A DNA stretch of 64,000 nt, from the NCBI GenBank assembly GCA_018064245.1, contig JAGHVO010000030.1, positions 1 to 64,000 of the forward strand. Reading direction: 5' to 3'. Each line of letters starts with the position of its first letter. Within the stretch, counting starts at the first letter, position 1. The notes beneath the pieces are model-generated. The model saw only the letters and a list, made by a program, of their open reading frames with translations, was not told the origin of the DNA and ran no database searches. The DNA is from Candidatus Colimorpha pelethequi (GTDB lineage: Bacteria > Bacteroidota > Bacteroidia > Bacteroidales > P3). Positions 1 through 9,642 of this stretch are shown piece after piece. A program made the translations under genes and the position numbers.

Positions 1-140
1 TTTTTAAAATTACAGGGAAAATAAAAAAATATTAATCAAAAAAAAATAATAAAAAATACAAATTCCCCCCCCCCAAAAATTAAAAAACGCGGGGGGGTGC
101 TCCAAATTCCGCGCCGCCCCCGTATTCAAGCTATTATTCA

Positions 141-704
141 TTATTTTGCATCGCGACCGGCGCGGATGGCAGCGATATTGGTGTTGACCACCTCTTCGCC
201 CTTGCGGCCGAAAATGCTCTGGATAGCCTTCTCGAGTTCGGCGAACTCAATCTCCAGATAAGGAGCGGCGGCACCGAGGAGCACCATGTTTCCACGTGCA
301 TGGAGTTGCTTGGCAATCTCGTTTGCGTTGAAGCTGACACAATGTTTGAGTTTCTTCAACTCAGCGTTGATCTTCTCAATTTCAGGATAGTTCTTGATAT
401 TGATGAAAGGATCGCTGTTGGTGATTACCCATCCTTCAGGAGCGAGGAACGGCAGGTAGCGCAAAGCTTCCATAGGTTCGGAGCTGAGGATGATGTCGGC
501 CTTACCTTCGGGGATGACATCGGCGAAGATAGGATCGCTGCTGATGCGGAGGTGCGAGAACACGCTACCACCACGCTGCGACATACCGTGGATTTCACTC
601 TGTTTTACGTACATACCCAAGTTGAGGGCTGCATCGCTGATGATTTTGGCTACGGAAACGATACCGTCACCGCCTACGCCACAAAGTATGATGTCTTTTT
701 TCAT
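141..704 (-). CDS. iorB: Indolepyruvate:ferredoxin oxidoreductase, beta subunit
   Basis: ORF translation MKKDIILCGVGGDGIVSVAKIISDAAL...EIHGMSQRGGSVFSHLRIS is typical of the gamma/beta-type 2-oxoacid oxidoreductase subunit; adjacent to iorA. Confidence 0.9.
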   Translation of the reverse strand: MKKDIILCGVGGDGIVSVAKIISDAALNLGMYVKQSEIHGMSQRGGSVFSHLRISSDPIFADVIPEGKADIILSSEPMEALRYLPFLAPEGWVITNSDPFINIKNYPEIEKINAELKKLKHCVSFNANEIAKQLHARGNMVLLGAAAPYLEIEFAELEKAIQSIFGRKGEEVVNTNIAAIRAGRDAK

Positions 705-719
705 GATGATTCTATTTAT

Positions 720-775
720 CAGATTTACAGATTTGCAGATTATCAGATTTGCAGATTATCAGATTATCAGAGTCT
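720..775. repeat. Imperfect octanucleotide tandem repeat (CAGATTTA/CAGATTTG/CAGATTAT, 7 units)
   Basis: Read directly: CAGATTTA CAGATTTG CAGATTAT CAGATTTG CAGATTAT CAGATTAT CAGAGTCT in the iorA-iorB intergenic gap. Confidence 0.9.
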
Positions 776-811
776 GAACATCTAAATATCTGAACATCTG
801 AATTGTTGAAA

Positions 812-2392
812 TTATTTCTTCAGATGTTTCTTGAGTTCAACAAGGCAGGTACGCTGCGGAATGATGACACTGACACCGTTGTAAGCGATTTCCTCTTCGA
901 GAATCTTGACAAATTCGTCGTGGTTCTTCTTCAAAGGCTCGATAGTACGGATGTGAGCGGGATCAACGCCAAGACCAATGCAGATATTATGGAGTTTCTT
1001 GTTGGCGCTAGAGGGCTGACCACCAGTCATTGCGGTGATGTCGTTGTCGAGAATCATGACAATGACATTAGCCTTCTCGTTTACGCAGTCCAAAAGACCA
1101 GTCATACCGCTGTGGCCGAAAGTACCATCACCGATAACAGCGATAGAGGGGAAGATGCCCATCTCGCTGGCACCCTTTGCCATAGTAATGGAAGCGCCCA
1201 TGCAGACGGTGGTGTTGATGGCACCCATATTGAAACCGAGGGTGTAGCATCCAATATCGCCGAACACGCGACCGTGCTCGTATTTCTTCATAACCTCAAC
1301 AACTGCTTCGTAGCTGTCAACGTGGGGACAACCCTGGCAGAGTGCGGGAGGACGGTTGGTGACAACTTCGGGAACGGCAGGACCATTCTCAACCTTAAGG
1401 CCGAGAGCCTTGGCAACCTTTTCAGCGTTCAACTCGCCATCGCGACGGATGGTCTCGTCCAAACGGCCCATGACTTTCTTGCCCTTGCCGAGGAAACCCT
1501 TAATCTGCTCTTCAACGAAAGGCTGACCATCTTCGAGTACGAGGATTTCGTCGCATTCGTCATAAAGCTTGTTGAGCATGTTGAAAGGCAGAGGATATTG
1601 GGTAATCTTGACGACAGGATAAGGGCACTTGCCACCTGCGAAGTTTTCGAGCAGGTAGTTGTAAGCGATACCCGTGGTGATGATACCGAGTTTCTTGTCG
1701 GTACCGTCGATATACTTGTTGTAGCCACTTTCCTCGCTGGCCTTGGTGAAAGCGGGCTGCTTGTCGATAAGGTCGCGATAGAGACGCTTAGCGTTGACGG
1801 GGAGCAATACGAAGCTCTTGGGGTCGGTAGGATAAGTGATAGGATTCTGAGGCAGAGCGGGTTTGCGCTCAACACCAGCACGGCTGTGAGCCAAACGGGT
1901 AGGAATACGATACAATACGGGGGTACCGAGTTTTTCGCTCAATTCGTAGCCGAAGAACACCATATCGTAAGCTTCCTGCTGGTTTGAAGGCTCAAGCATT
2001 GGGATCATAGCCCAGTGGCCGTAGAAGCGGCTGTCCTGCTCGTCCTGAGAGGAGAACATGGAAGGATCGTCAGCAACAACAATCAAAACGCCCTTGGTGC
2101 CGATAATGGCAGCATTCATGAAGGGGTCACCGCAGACATTGAGGCCGACATGCTTCATACAAGTCATGGCGCGTTTGCCGGTATAGGCAACGCCGATAGA
2201 AGCTTCAAGAGCGGTCTTCTCGTTGGCGCACCAGTTGGCGACAACACCTTTTTCCTTGGCTTCTTTGGATTTAATCACGTATTCAGTAATCTGAGTGGAA
2301 GGGGTTCCGGGATAGCTGTTGATAGCGCTACCACCTGCATCGATAAAAGCTTGTGCAATAGCTTCATCGCCCAGCAAAAGTAACTTTGACAT
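812..2392 (-). CDS. iorA: Indolepyruvate:ferredoxin oxidoreductase, alpha subunit
   Basis: 526 aa; N-terminal GDEAIAQAFIDAGGSAINSYPGTPSTQITEY and TPP-binding CQGCPH...GDIGCYTLG...IGDGTFGHSG motifs. Confidence 0.92.
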   Translation of the reverse strand: MSKLLLLGDEAIAQAFIDAGGSAINSYPGTPSTQITEYVIKSKEAKEKGVVANWCANEKTALEASIGVAYTGKRAMTCMKHVGLNVCGDPFMNAAIIGTKGVLIVVADDPSMFSSQDEQDSRFYGHWAMIPMLEPSNQQEAYDMVFFGYELSEKLGTPVLYRIPTRLAHSRAGVERKPALPQNPITYPTDPKSFVLLPVNAKRLYRDLIDKQPAFTKASEESGYNKYIDGTDKKLGIITTGIAYNYLLENFAGGKCPYPVVKITQYPLPFNMLNKLYDECDEILVLEDGQPFVEEQIKGFLGKGKKVMGRLDETIRRDGELNAEKVAKALGLKVENGPAVPEVVTNRPPALCQGCPHVDSYEAVVEVMKKYEHGRVFGDIGCYTLGFNMGAINTTVCMGASITMAKGASEMGIFPSIAVIGDGTFGHSGMTGLLDCVNEKANVIVMILDNDITAMTGGQPSSANKKLHNICIGLGVDPAHIRTIEPLKKNHDEFVKILEEEIAYNGVSVIIPQRTCLVELKKHLKK

Positions 2393-2572
2393 AACTCTTT
2401 ATTTTGTTTATTTATTGATTTATAAATACATAAGAATGAGGTTCCTGACTCAAACAAGAGCACAAAAACCACACCTATCTTAGGAAATGCAAAGATACGA
2501 AAAAAAAGTGATTTAGACGGGAGCAATTTACGATTTGACAAACGAAAATAACGAATTGTCAATTTCCAATCA

Positions 2573-3652
2573 TCAAATTCCCAAAATCCATTTTGTCATC
2601 AGTTCCAGCACATCGGGAGCGATATCTTCCGACAAAGTGGAATATTCCTCCACTGCGCCTGTGGTGCAAGTCTGGAAGAGGTGGTTTTTGTCGGGGAAGA
2701 GATGCGTGGTCAGCTTGGATTTCTTTGCAAGCCGCTTGATGGCATCGAGGTTGGGTTCGGCAATCACCTGACAGTCTTTATCTCCATTCAACGCGAGAAT
2801 GGGACATTTCACCTTAGGAAGATAATCGGCAGGATCCATCAAAATAAACGCGCGCCACCAAGGAGTTGTCCGAAACTGCTGCGCAAAAAGATAGGCATCG
2901 CCACCCAACACTCCGACAGTGCGACGTTGCTTTTTCGTGAGGTGTCCAGCATACGTATTGGCGATGGACTTGAACACGGAATCATATTGCTCCGGCGCAA
3001 TGCGCTTCATGGCATCAAAATAGGCTTCCATACAACGAATGCGCACATCTATCAAACTGTCCGCAATGCCTTTGAGCTGGAAAATGGCACGGTTTTGTTG
3101 CAACAACACTTCGGCACCTGTACAACCTTGTCCCGCCAGCATCACCACAAAAGAGACCTTCTTGTTGCGCGCCGCAATCATTGGCGCGATTGCGCCACCT
3201 TCGCTATGGCCTACAATTCCCACACGCTTGGGATCTATCTTGGGATGCTTGCGCAGCTCCATGAACATCGCCTCGGCATCATCGGCAAAGTCGTAGGTAG
3301 TAGCTGTCTCCAAATCCCCCTTTGAGCCGCCCACGCCACGATCGTCGTAGCGCAACGTAGCGATGCCCTGTTGGGCGAAATACTCGGCAATGGCGCGAAA
3401 AGGTTTGTGGCCCATCAGCGTCTCGTCGCGGTCCTGCTGACCACTGCCCGACACCAACACCACTGCGGGGAAACGCTTTTGCTTGGCAACAGTATTGTTC
3501 GGAATCGTCAACGTACCCGTCAGCGTAACATCATGACCTTCCTGACTATAATTTACCACAATTTCCTCCTCATCATAGGCGGCATTTTGCGCCACAGTCC
3601 AAAGAGGCATCAGCAAAAAAGATAAAAGCAGAACTTTAAAAACTCTATCCAT
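2573..3652 (-). CDS. Secreted alpha/beta hydrolase (S9/dienelactone hydrolase-like)
   Basis: Signal peptide MDRVFKVLLLSFLLMPLWTVAQ; VLVSGSGQQDRDE, GxSxG-type GHSEGG, C-terminal D/H (NGDKDCQV, FPDKNHLF). Confidence 0.8.
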   Translation of the reverse strand: MDRVFKVLLLSFLLMPLWTVAQNAAYDEEEIVVNYSQEGHDVTLTGTLTIPNNTVAKQKRFPAVVLVSGSGQQDRDETLMGHKPFRAIAEYFAQQGIATLRYDDRGVGGSKGDLETATTYDFADDAEAMFMELRKHPKIDPKRVGIVGHSEGGAIAPMIAARNKKVSFVVMLAGQGCTGAEVLLQQNRAIFQLKGIADSLIDVRIRCMEAYFDAMKRIAPEQYDSVFKSIANTYAGHLTKKQRRTVGVLGGDAYLFAQQFRTTPWWRAFILMDPADYLPKVKCPILALNGDKDCQVIAEPNLDAIKRLAKKSKLTTHLFPDKNHLFQTCTTGAVEEYSTLSEDIAPDVLELMTKWILGI

Positions 3653-3696
3653 ATTAGTGCTTAGTGACTGGGGGATGAGGATTGGGGGTTTCCACA

Positions 3697-4308
3697 TTAT
3701 TTCCATTCAAGTGTTTCAAGCAAATGGTTCACATCCTGCTGGAGATAGTCAATCAGTGGTGCAAGAGAGTCGTTGTTGGGCTTGCAGTTCAGATAGAGCG
3801 AGCCACGCAAGAAATGCGAAACGCTGTCGGTGGCCCAAAACTGATAGGTAGAAGCGACATTCTGTCCTTTGATGCTGTAAGTCGTCGCCGACACATGGCG
3901 ACCAGGAGCGAAGAACTGATTCTCGTCCATGCCCGACGCATAGTCGAAATGCAGTTTCAGCAATTGGTAAGAGGTGTCAACCTGACCCTTCAAATCATCC
4001 AAACCTTTTATTTTTTTGTAGCTAAGGAAGATGACGCCATTAAGCGAAGGATAGTTGATGTCAATCCATTTGTCACGGGCGGTGTTTTTCTTCCACACAA
4101 TATGCGCATCCTTGGCATATTCAAAAGAAAAGGGCAGTCCAGTAGTGTCGTATTGAACATAGTTTTTTTCAGGCAAAGCAATGCGAAGATAAGCGGCAGG
4201 CTTGGGCGTATAGTCGTTGCCGCCGCCACAAGCAACGAGCATCAAAACCATCATACAGCCTCCCAACAACCAGGAAACCAAAGCGCGACGAGAACAAGAA
4301 TTGACCAT
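3697..4308 (-). CDS. gldD: Gliding motility lipoprotein GldD
   Basis: Lipobox LMLVACGGG, then YTPKPAAYLRIALPEKNY...LPFSFEYA typical of GldD. Confidence 0.8.
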   Translation of the reverse strand: MVNSCSRRALVSWLLGGCMMVLMLVACGGGNDYTPKPAAYLRIALPEKNYVQYDTTGLPFSFEYAKDAHIVWKKNTARDKWIDINYPSLNGVIFLSYKKIKGLDDLKGQVDTSYQLLKLHFDYASGMDENQFFAPGRHVSATTYSIKGQNVASTYQFWATDSVSHFLRGSLYLNCKPNNDSLAPLIDYLQQDVNHLLETLEWK

Positions 4309-4459
4309 GATAGTGAATTATGAAAAGTGAATAAAGTATATTTGCCTTGATAAAATAATGGTGCAAAAGTACGATTTTTCCTCCAAAATTAAAAAACAAA
4401 GAATAAAAAATAAAAAGTGCAATACAATATTTTATGTAACTTTGCAAGTTGAATACCAC

Positions 4460-4885
4460 ATGTCATCCATGAACAGGATTACCTATCTGCTGAAAGCCAA
4501 GACTCAATACAACATCCACTCACCCTTTGTGTTTGAGATGTACAACAACGTGCTTGCCGCCAAGCTCAACAAAAAAGCAAAGGCACAAATCCCCCCCACC
4601 CCATACCCCAAAAGCAGTAGCCTGGTCTATAAATTGGCACACTACTACCACCTGCAATCCAAAACACTAAGTCCCACACAGACACTTCTTTTGCACGACT
4701 CAATGCGTATGATGGTGGTGGCAAAGCCACACCACAACAAAAGTTCCGAAAAAGAATGGGCAACACTGCAACAGCAATGGCCCGTCAGCATCGATCTTTT
4801 CGACTCAGGATTGCTTATTGACAATCCCCAACTGCACCCACAACAATTCTTGTTGCGGGTAAAACTTTCAGGAATAGGAATGTGA
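4460..4885 (+). CDS. Shortened Bacteroidota class I methyltransferase-like protein (apparent internal deletion of the catalytic core)
   Basis: N-term RITYLLKAKTQYNIHSPFVFEMYNNVL and C-term WATLQQQWPVSIDLFDSGLLI...QFLLRV resemble the ends of a family normally about 230-260 aa; here 141 aa with no visible GxGxG region. Confidence 0.5.
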   Translation: MSSMNRITYLLKAKTQYNIHSPFVFEMYNNVLAAKLNKKAKAQIPPTPYPKSSSLVYKLAHYYHLQSKTLSPTQTLLLHDSMRMMVVAKPHHNKSSEKEWATLQQQWPVSIDLFDSGLLIDNPQLHPQQFLLRVKLSGIGM

Positions 4886-4945
4886 CGCAATACATTGCAG
4901 ACACACTAAATAATACACGTTCTGAGCATTGCACCTTCAATGCAC

Positions 4946-5599
4946 TTAAAACTGTTTGCCGCTGAGCATAGGGACGAAACGGCAACCGCCAAAGCGCTCA
5001 ATCTTCCAGTCTCCACGGTTTTCACCCAATTTTTCTATTCGCAGCATTTCCTGCTGTTGCTCACCCACGGGAATGACCATAACACCACCCACCTTGAGCT
5101 GTTTCATCAATTCCTCGGGAATCATCGGTGCACCGCATGTGATGATGATACGGTCGAACGGAGCGTAATCCTTGCCAGTCGTTCCCACATAGCCGTCTCC
5201 TAAAAAACAATTGGCGCGGTAGTGCAGCTGATCCAACAATTTGCGAGTCTTGTCGAAAAGTCCTTTCTGACGTTCGATGGTAAACACTTTCACTCCCATA
5301 GAGCAAAGCACTGCGGTCTGGTAACCGCTGCCCGTACCCACCTCCAACACTTTCATTCCAGGCTGCAAGTTTAGCAACTGCGACTGCATGGCGACGGTGG
5401 AAGGTTGCGAGATGGTCTGGTCGCAGAGAATCGGCAACGCCCTGTCCTCATAGGCCATCGCATCCAAAGCGGCATCCAAAAAGAAATGACGCGGCACGGC
5501 TTCCATTGCCTGCAACACCCGTTCGTCGGTAATGCCTTTTTCGCGCAATGCCTTGCACATACGCATACGCCACCCTTTATGTTTGAAAGTATCTTCCAT
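4946..5599 (-). CDS. pcm: Protein-L-isoaspartate O-methyltransferase
   Basis: VPRHFFLDAALDAMAYEDRALPI...QTISQPSTVAMQ...VLEVGTGSGYQTAVL; start chosen at MEDTFKHKGWR. Confidence 0.92.
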   Translation of the reverse strand: MEDTFKHKGWRMRMCKALREKGITDERVLQAMEAVPRHFFLDAALDAMAYEDRALPILCDQTISQPSTVAMQSQLLNLQPGMKVLEVGTGSGYQTAVLCSMGVKVFTIERQKGLFDKTRKLLDQLHYRANCFLGDGYVGTTGKDYAPFDRIIITCGAPMIPEELMKQLKVGGVMVIPVGEQQQEMLRIEKLGENRGDWKIERFGGCRFVPMLSGKQF

Positions 5600-5633
5600 T
5601 GTGTGATGTGTGAACAATGAACTGACAAAAATA

Positions 5634-6683
5634 TTACTCTTGCTTCCAGCCTTGGGCACGCAACTCGATGGTAGAATTCTGCGGAGTAACCATCACGGCG
5701 GGAGAACCCTTTTCGGTAATATGTCCTATGATATGCACCTCCTCCGAGTCCTTGATTTTCTCATAATCAGACTGCGAGATGGTAAAAAGCAACTCATAAT
5801 CAGAACCACCGTTGAGGGCGTTGCTCACGGGCAACATATTCTGGCTCATTTCGGAGCACACACGCGAAGTCTGGTAGTCAATAGGCAGACGTTCCTCATA
5901 GACCTCGCAACCACATTGCGACTCCTTGCAGATATGCAGCAACTCGCTTGCCAAGCCGTCGCTGACGTCAATCATCGAGGTCGGAACAATATTCTTCTCT
6001 TTCAGCAATTTCACTATATCCATGCGGGGTTCGGGTTTCAAGAAACGCTCCAGCACATAGTCGTAGCCACCCAAATCGGGTTGGAAATTAGGGTTGGCCT
6101 GATAGGTCACCTTCTCACGTTCCAGCACCAACAAACCACTGTAAGCGCTACCCAAATCGCCGCTCACACAAATCAAGTCGTGCAACTTGGCGCCACTGCG
6201 ATAGGTTATCTTGTCCTCATCAACTTCACCCACAGCCGTAACCGTGATAGTCAAGCCGGCACGCGTGGTAGAGGTATCGCCGCCAACCAAATCCACATCG
6301 TAGCGTTCGCAGCAGAGGCGAATGCCAGCATAAAATTCCTCCATGGCCTCAACAGAATAGCGATTGCTCATGGCAACACTTACCAGCACCTGTCGCGGAA
6401 TACCGTTCATTGCGGCGATGTTCGAGAGACTGACAGCCACAGCCTTGTAACCCAGATGCTTGAGGGGGGTGTACATCATGTCGAAATTGACACCTTCCAC
6501 CAACGTATTGGTAGTCACCAACATTTTATTCTTTCCCGTACCCAGCACTGCACAATCGTCGCCCACACCTTTCACTGTTGACTTGTTATGGGTAGTGAAA
6601 CCTTCGGTCAGACGGTCAATCAAGGCAAACTCGCCAAATGACGACAATTCGGTTCTTCCTTCTTGATATTCCAATTTTTCCAT
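5634..6683 (-). CDS. thiL: Thiamine-monophosphate kinase
   Basis: GVGDDCAVLG...TTNTLVEGVNFD...LGYKAVAVSLSNIAAM...GGDTS. Confidence 0.92.
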   Translation of the reverse strand: MEKLEYQEGRTELSSFGEFALIDRLTEGFTTHNKSTVKGVGDDCAVLGTGKNKMLVTTNTLVEGVNFDMMYTPLKHLGYKAVAVSLSNIAAMNGIPRQVLVSVAMSNRYSVEAMEEFYAGIRLCCERYDVDLVGGDTSTTRAGLTITVTAVGEVDEDKITYRSGAKLHDLICVSGDLGSAYSGLLVLEREKVTYQANPNFQPDLGGYDYVLERFLKPEPRMDIVKLLKEKNIVPTSMIDVSDGLASELLHICKESQCGCEVYEERLPIDYQTSRVCSEMSQNMLPVSNALNGGSDYELLFTISQSDYEKIKDSEEVHIIGHITEKGSPAVMVTPQNSTIELRAQGWKQE

Positions 6684-6738
6684 GATGAATAAATTTTATT
6701 CAATAAAACGACAGTTCAACTCATAGAATTGTCGCTTT

Positions 6739-7485
6739 TCAATTATCAATTCTACAAAATTCGGCGCACAAGATTCCCGTAGCCACGGCGGCGTTAAGCG
6801 ATTCGCAGGTGCCTCCGTAGTTGGGAATCAGAATACGGTTTGTAAGGCACGAAGCCACAGTTTCGGAGATTCCTTTCGACTCGTTGCCAATTACCAAGGC
6901 GGCAGGTGTTTCCAACTTGGTTTCATAGACATTCTTGCCGTCGAGCATGGCGCCATAGACAGGCATTCCACATGATTTCAACCATGCCACAATATCGGTG
7001 TATTCCACACAAGTACGGAAAATTCCACCCATGGTAGCCTGCACCACTTTGGGATTGTAGCAACTAACCGTATCGTGCGAGCACACCAAATGTCGGATAC
7101 CAAACCAGTCAGCAATGCGGATAATAGTACCCATATTGCCTGGATCCTGAATTCGATCCAGCACCAAGGTCAATGGAGCGGAATCGGGATAGTGGCAGGA
7201 GATTCTACGAGTCAGCATCCACACCTGATTGGGCGCACGCATTCCGCTAAGACGCTCTAAATCAGACTCAGAAAGTTCAAACAATTCCAACAACTGCCGA
7301 CCTTGCAAGGTATCGCAATGAGAAGCATACCAATCGTGGGTGGCGCAAATGGCAAGAGCCTCCACACCCTCTTTCAACGCCTCTTCAACCAGTTTCACGC
7401 CTTCCACAACAAATACGTCTTCTTCGTCGCAACGTTTTTGCTGCTTATAAGCAACAAGTTCCCTAAGTTTGGTCTTCGAAATCAT
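6739..7485 (-). CDS. TrmH/SpoU family RNA methyltransferase
   Basis: LVLDRIQDPGNMGTIIRIADWFGI...LVIGNESKGIS...ILIPNYGGTCESLNAAVATGI; start set to MISKTKLREL because the longer ORF reads through the tRNA. Confidence 0.9.
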   Translation of the reverse strand: MISKTKLRELVAYKQQKRCDEEDVFVVEGVKLVEEALKEGVEALAICATHDWYASHCDTLQGRQLLELFELSESDLERLSGMRAPNQVWMLTRRISCHYPDSAPLTLVLDRIQDPGNMGTIIRIADWFGIRHLVCSHDTVSCYNPKVVQATMGGIFRTCVEYTDIVAWLKSCGMPVYGAMLDGKNVYETKLETPAALVIGNESKGISETVASCLTNRILIPNYGGTCESLNAAVATGILCAEFCRIDN

Positions 7486-7571
7486 GCTACAAAGATACGA
7501 TTTATTAGTGAATTGTGAATTGTGAATAATGAAAAAACAAAAAGAAGCAGAGAAATTCTGCTTCCTTTTGG

Positions 7572-7646
7572 GGTGGGAGGTGGGGTTCGAACCCACGACC
7601 TTCGGATCCACAATCCGGCACTCTAACCAGCTGAGCTACGCCCACC
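7572..7646 (-). tRNA. tRNA-His (anticodon GTG)
   Basis: Minus-strand GGTGGGCGTAGCTCAGCTGGTTAGAGTGCCGGATTGTGGATCCGAAGGTCGTGGGTTCGAACCCCACCTCCCAC; cloverleaf with loop TTGTGGA and extra 5' G(-1). Confidence 0.93.
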
Positions 7647-7782
7647 ATCTGTTTTTCCCCTCACGGGAAATGATTTGCAAAAGTACTACTTTTTTACGAA
7701 ATAGCAAAATTTATTTTTATCTTGCTGATAATAAACTTTTACAATTCTATTATTGCCGTGCGGAGACCCACAAAGACTTTTT

Positions 7783-9549
7783 TTACCTGACAATAACACC
7801 ACTCACGCTCCAATGGCTGAAACTGCCCTCTTGCGGCTCGCCCTGCGGAATGGCAATAGTCATTGTATGCTTTCCAGGTTCGAGTCCCGATAGGTCGAAA
7901 TAGACCGGTTGCGTGGCTGTTCCTGGACACCACCCGCTACGCGAGTAGTCGCTGCTTGAGGTCCCGTTCCAAAAGTTGCCGCTCACTGGATTCCATTCGC
8001 GGTAACGGCCGCAATCACAGCGCCAAGGGGTATAAACGAAGGCAGGCTTTCCGTCAATCAAGATGCTGTTGGACTTTGGGTTGAACTCGTCTCCACCGCC
8101 CCATCCTCCATGGCCCGTAGAGATGTAGCGTAAACGCTGATGCGCTCCCTCTTCAATCCAAAAATCTACATGTAGGCTGTCTGTGCCAAATAGTTTTCCG
8201 TAGTTCTGTCCTGCCATTTCCAGCACATTGCAAGTGTTGAAGAGCGGCTGGCACAGTTTGTCGTCACCCTCGGACGTAGGACCGTCAAAAATTTCTTCGC
8301 CTGGATACGACTTCAAGTCCAGCGTTACCCGATGGCCGCCTCCGTCGTAGTTGCCAATCCAGACACCTATCCACACCTCTCCCTGCAGGTACCCACTAAG
8401 GTCGGTAACCTCCTGCTTGTAGTAGTTCTCGTCTTCCCACTCCAGCCCTTCCAACTGTACACGGTCGTTGAAGTGTCCGATGCCGAAGGAGGTGAAAAAC
8501 CGCATCAGTTCTACAGGAGGCTGATAACGCCACACCTGCTCACCAACATCGCGTCGGACACCAACCATACCCTGATAGCGTTGTCCGTCACGTCCTGTGA
8601 AAGTGGGCAGCGAGTCGGGATGCGAAACGATGCCTTTGAGGAAATAGTCGCCTTGATAGCCTGTAGGGACGACAAATACCGACCCTGTGCGGTCGTAAGC
8701 ATCGCCGTTGCTGCGCTGATGCAGTTCAATGAAAGTTTGGTAATGCTTGGGCAATACAGGCAATCGCATACGTTTCAGCGCCAAGGTACCGCCGGCAAAG
8801 TGCAACACACTGTCGAACGGGGTGGTCTCAAATACATCGCCTTCAATATGGCTGTTTTCCTTTCCCCAGCTTAGCTGTACATTATCAAAGATGCGAGAGG
8901 AGATGACCATACGTTGCTGTTTCAAGGCGCTCAGTTGCCGCGGGGTGACCCGACGAATGGGTTTTTCTTCAATCCCGCTAATTTCCGATTGGCGCACTTC
9001 GGCTTTCCACAATTCCATCTGCAGCTGACCGTTGCGCCAGAATTCCACCAAAACGCCCTTGAGAAAACCATAACGCGTTAAAGGCGAAAAGTTTCTACCG
9101 CTTGTCTCATCCATCACAAACTCCAACTTGTTAGAGTTTACGCTACAAGTGTAGCGCACCCTGTTGCGTTCCAAATTTTCCACCTTCCACTCAATGTCGT
9201 TCCTGCTCAGCTTCATTCCGCAACAATAAACCGAGTCGGAATAGGCGAGATATTCCACCACCGTGTCGTTTTCGAAATCCACAAAAGTTGATTCCTTGCC
9301 GTAGCCAGGCACCAAGGTTCCTTGCGGCACTTGCGACTCAATCCAGTATGCACACGCTCCTGTTCCACCTTTCGTTTTCACTTTTTCATTTCTCACTTGA
9401 TACAGATACACTTTTGAGGTGTCTTTCGTATCGCCATATTCATACACATTATAAGTGAATGCGTTATGCTTTTGAGAAATTTTCACCGATTGTGCCGAAA
9501 GCGAGCCGCACAGCACCATGAGAGCACAAATAATCAAAGTCTTTTTCAT
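7783..9549 (-). CDS. Secreted PNGase F-like peptide-N-glycosidase
   Basis: Signal peptide MKKTLIICALMVLCGSLSAQ; C-terminal GHGGWGGGDEFNPKSNSILIDGK..FVYTPWRCDCGRYREWNPVSGNFWNGTSSSDYSRSGWCPGTATQPVYFDLSGLEPGKHTMTIAIPQGEPQ closely resembles flavobacterial PNGase F. Confidence 0.87.
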   Translation of the reverse strand: MKKTLIICALMVLCGSLSAQSVKISQKHNAFTYNVYEYGDTKDTSKVYLYQVRNEKVKTKGGTGACAYWIESQVPQGTLVPGYGKESTFVDFENDTVVEYLAYSDSVYCCGMKLSRNDIEWKVENLERNRVRYTCSVNSNKLEFVMDETSGRNFSPLTRYGFLKGVLVEFWRNGQLQMELWKAEVRQSEISGIEEKPIRRVTPRQLSALKQQRMVISSRIFDNVQLSWGKENSHIEGDVFETTPFDSVLHFAGGTLALKRMRLPVLPKHYQTFIELHQRSNGDAYDRTGSVFVVPTGYQGDYFLKGIVSHPDSLPTFTGRDGQRYQGMVGVRRDVGEQVWRYQPPVELMRFFTSFGIGHFNDRVQLEGLEWEDENYYKQEVTDLSGYLQGEVWIGVWIGNYDGGGHRVTLDLKSYPGEEIFDGPTSEGDDKLCQPLFNTCNVLEMAGQNYGKLFGTDSLHVDFWIEEGAHQRLRYISTGHGGWGGGDEFNPKSNSILIDGKPAFVYTPWRCDCGRYREWNPVSGNFWNGTSSSDYSRSGWCPGTATQPVYFDLSGLEPGKHTMTIAIPQGEPQEGSFSHWSVSGVIVR

Positions 9550-9572
9550 AGTGCAAAGATACGAAAAAATAA

Positions 9573-9600
9573 GAGACCGCCTTTGACAGACGGTCTCTTC
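9573..9600 (-). terminator. Rho-independent terminator downstream of the T9SS-sorted protein
   Basis: Inverted repeat AGAGACCG...CGGTCTCT followed on the minus strand by a T-rich tract. Confidence 0.7.
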
Positions 9601-9642
9601 GCAAACTTTATTAAAAACCAATTAGTGATTTTCCTTGTTCCA

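Noticed and set aside
1-130. Low-complexity start with poly-C and poly-G runs (ccccccccccc, ggggggg)
   Set aside because: Lies at the extreme window edge with no coding or structured content; looks like contig-end sequencing or assembly noise.
6739-7611. Longer form of the TrmH-family ORF starting at 7611
   Set aside because: Its first residues (MDPKVVGSNPTSHPK) are translated from the tRNA-His gene; the start at 7485 is preferred.
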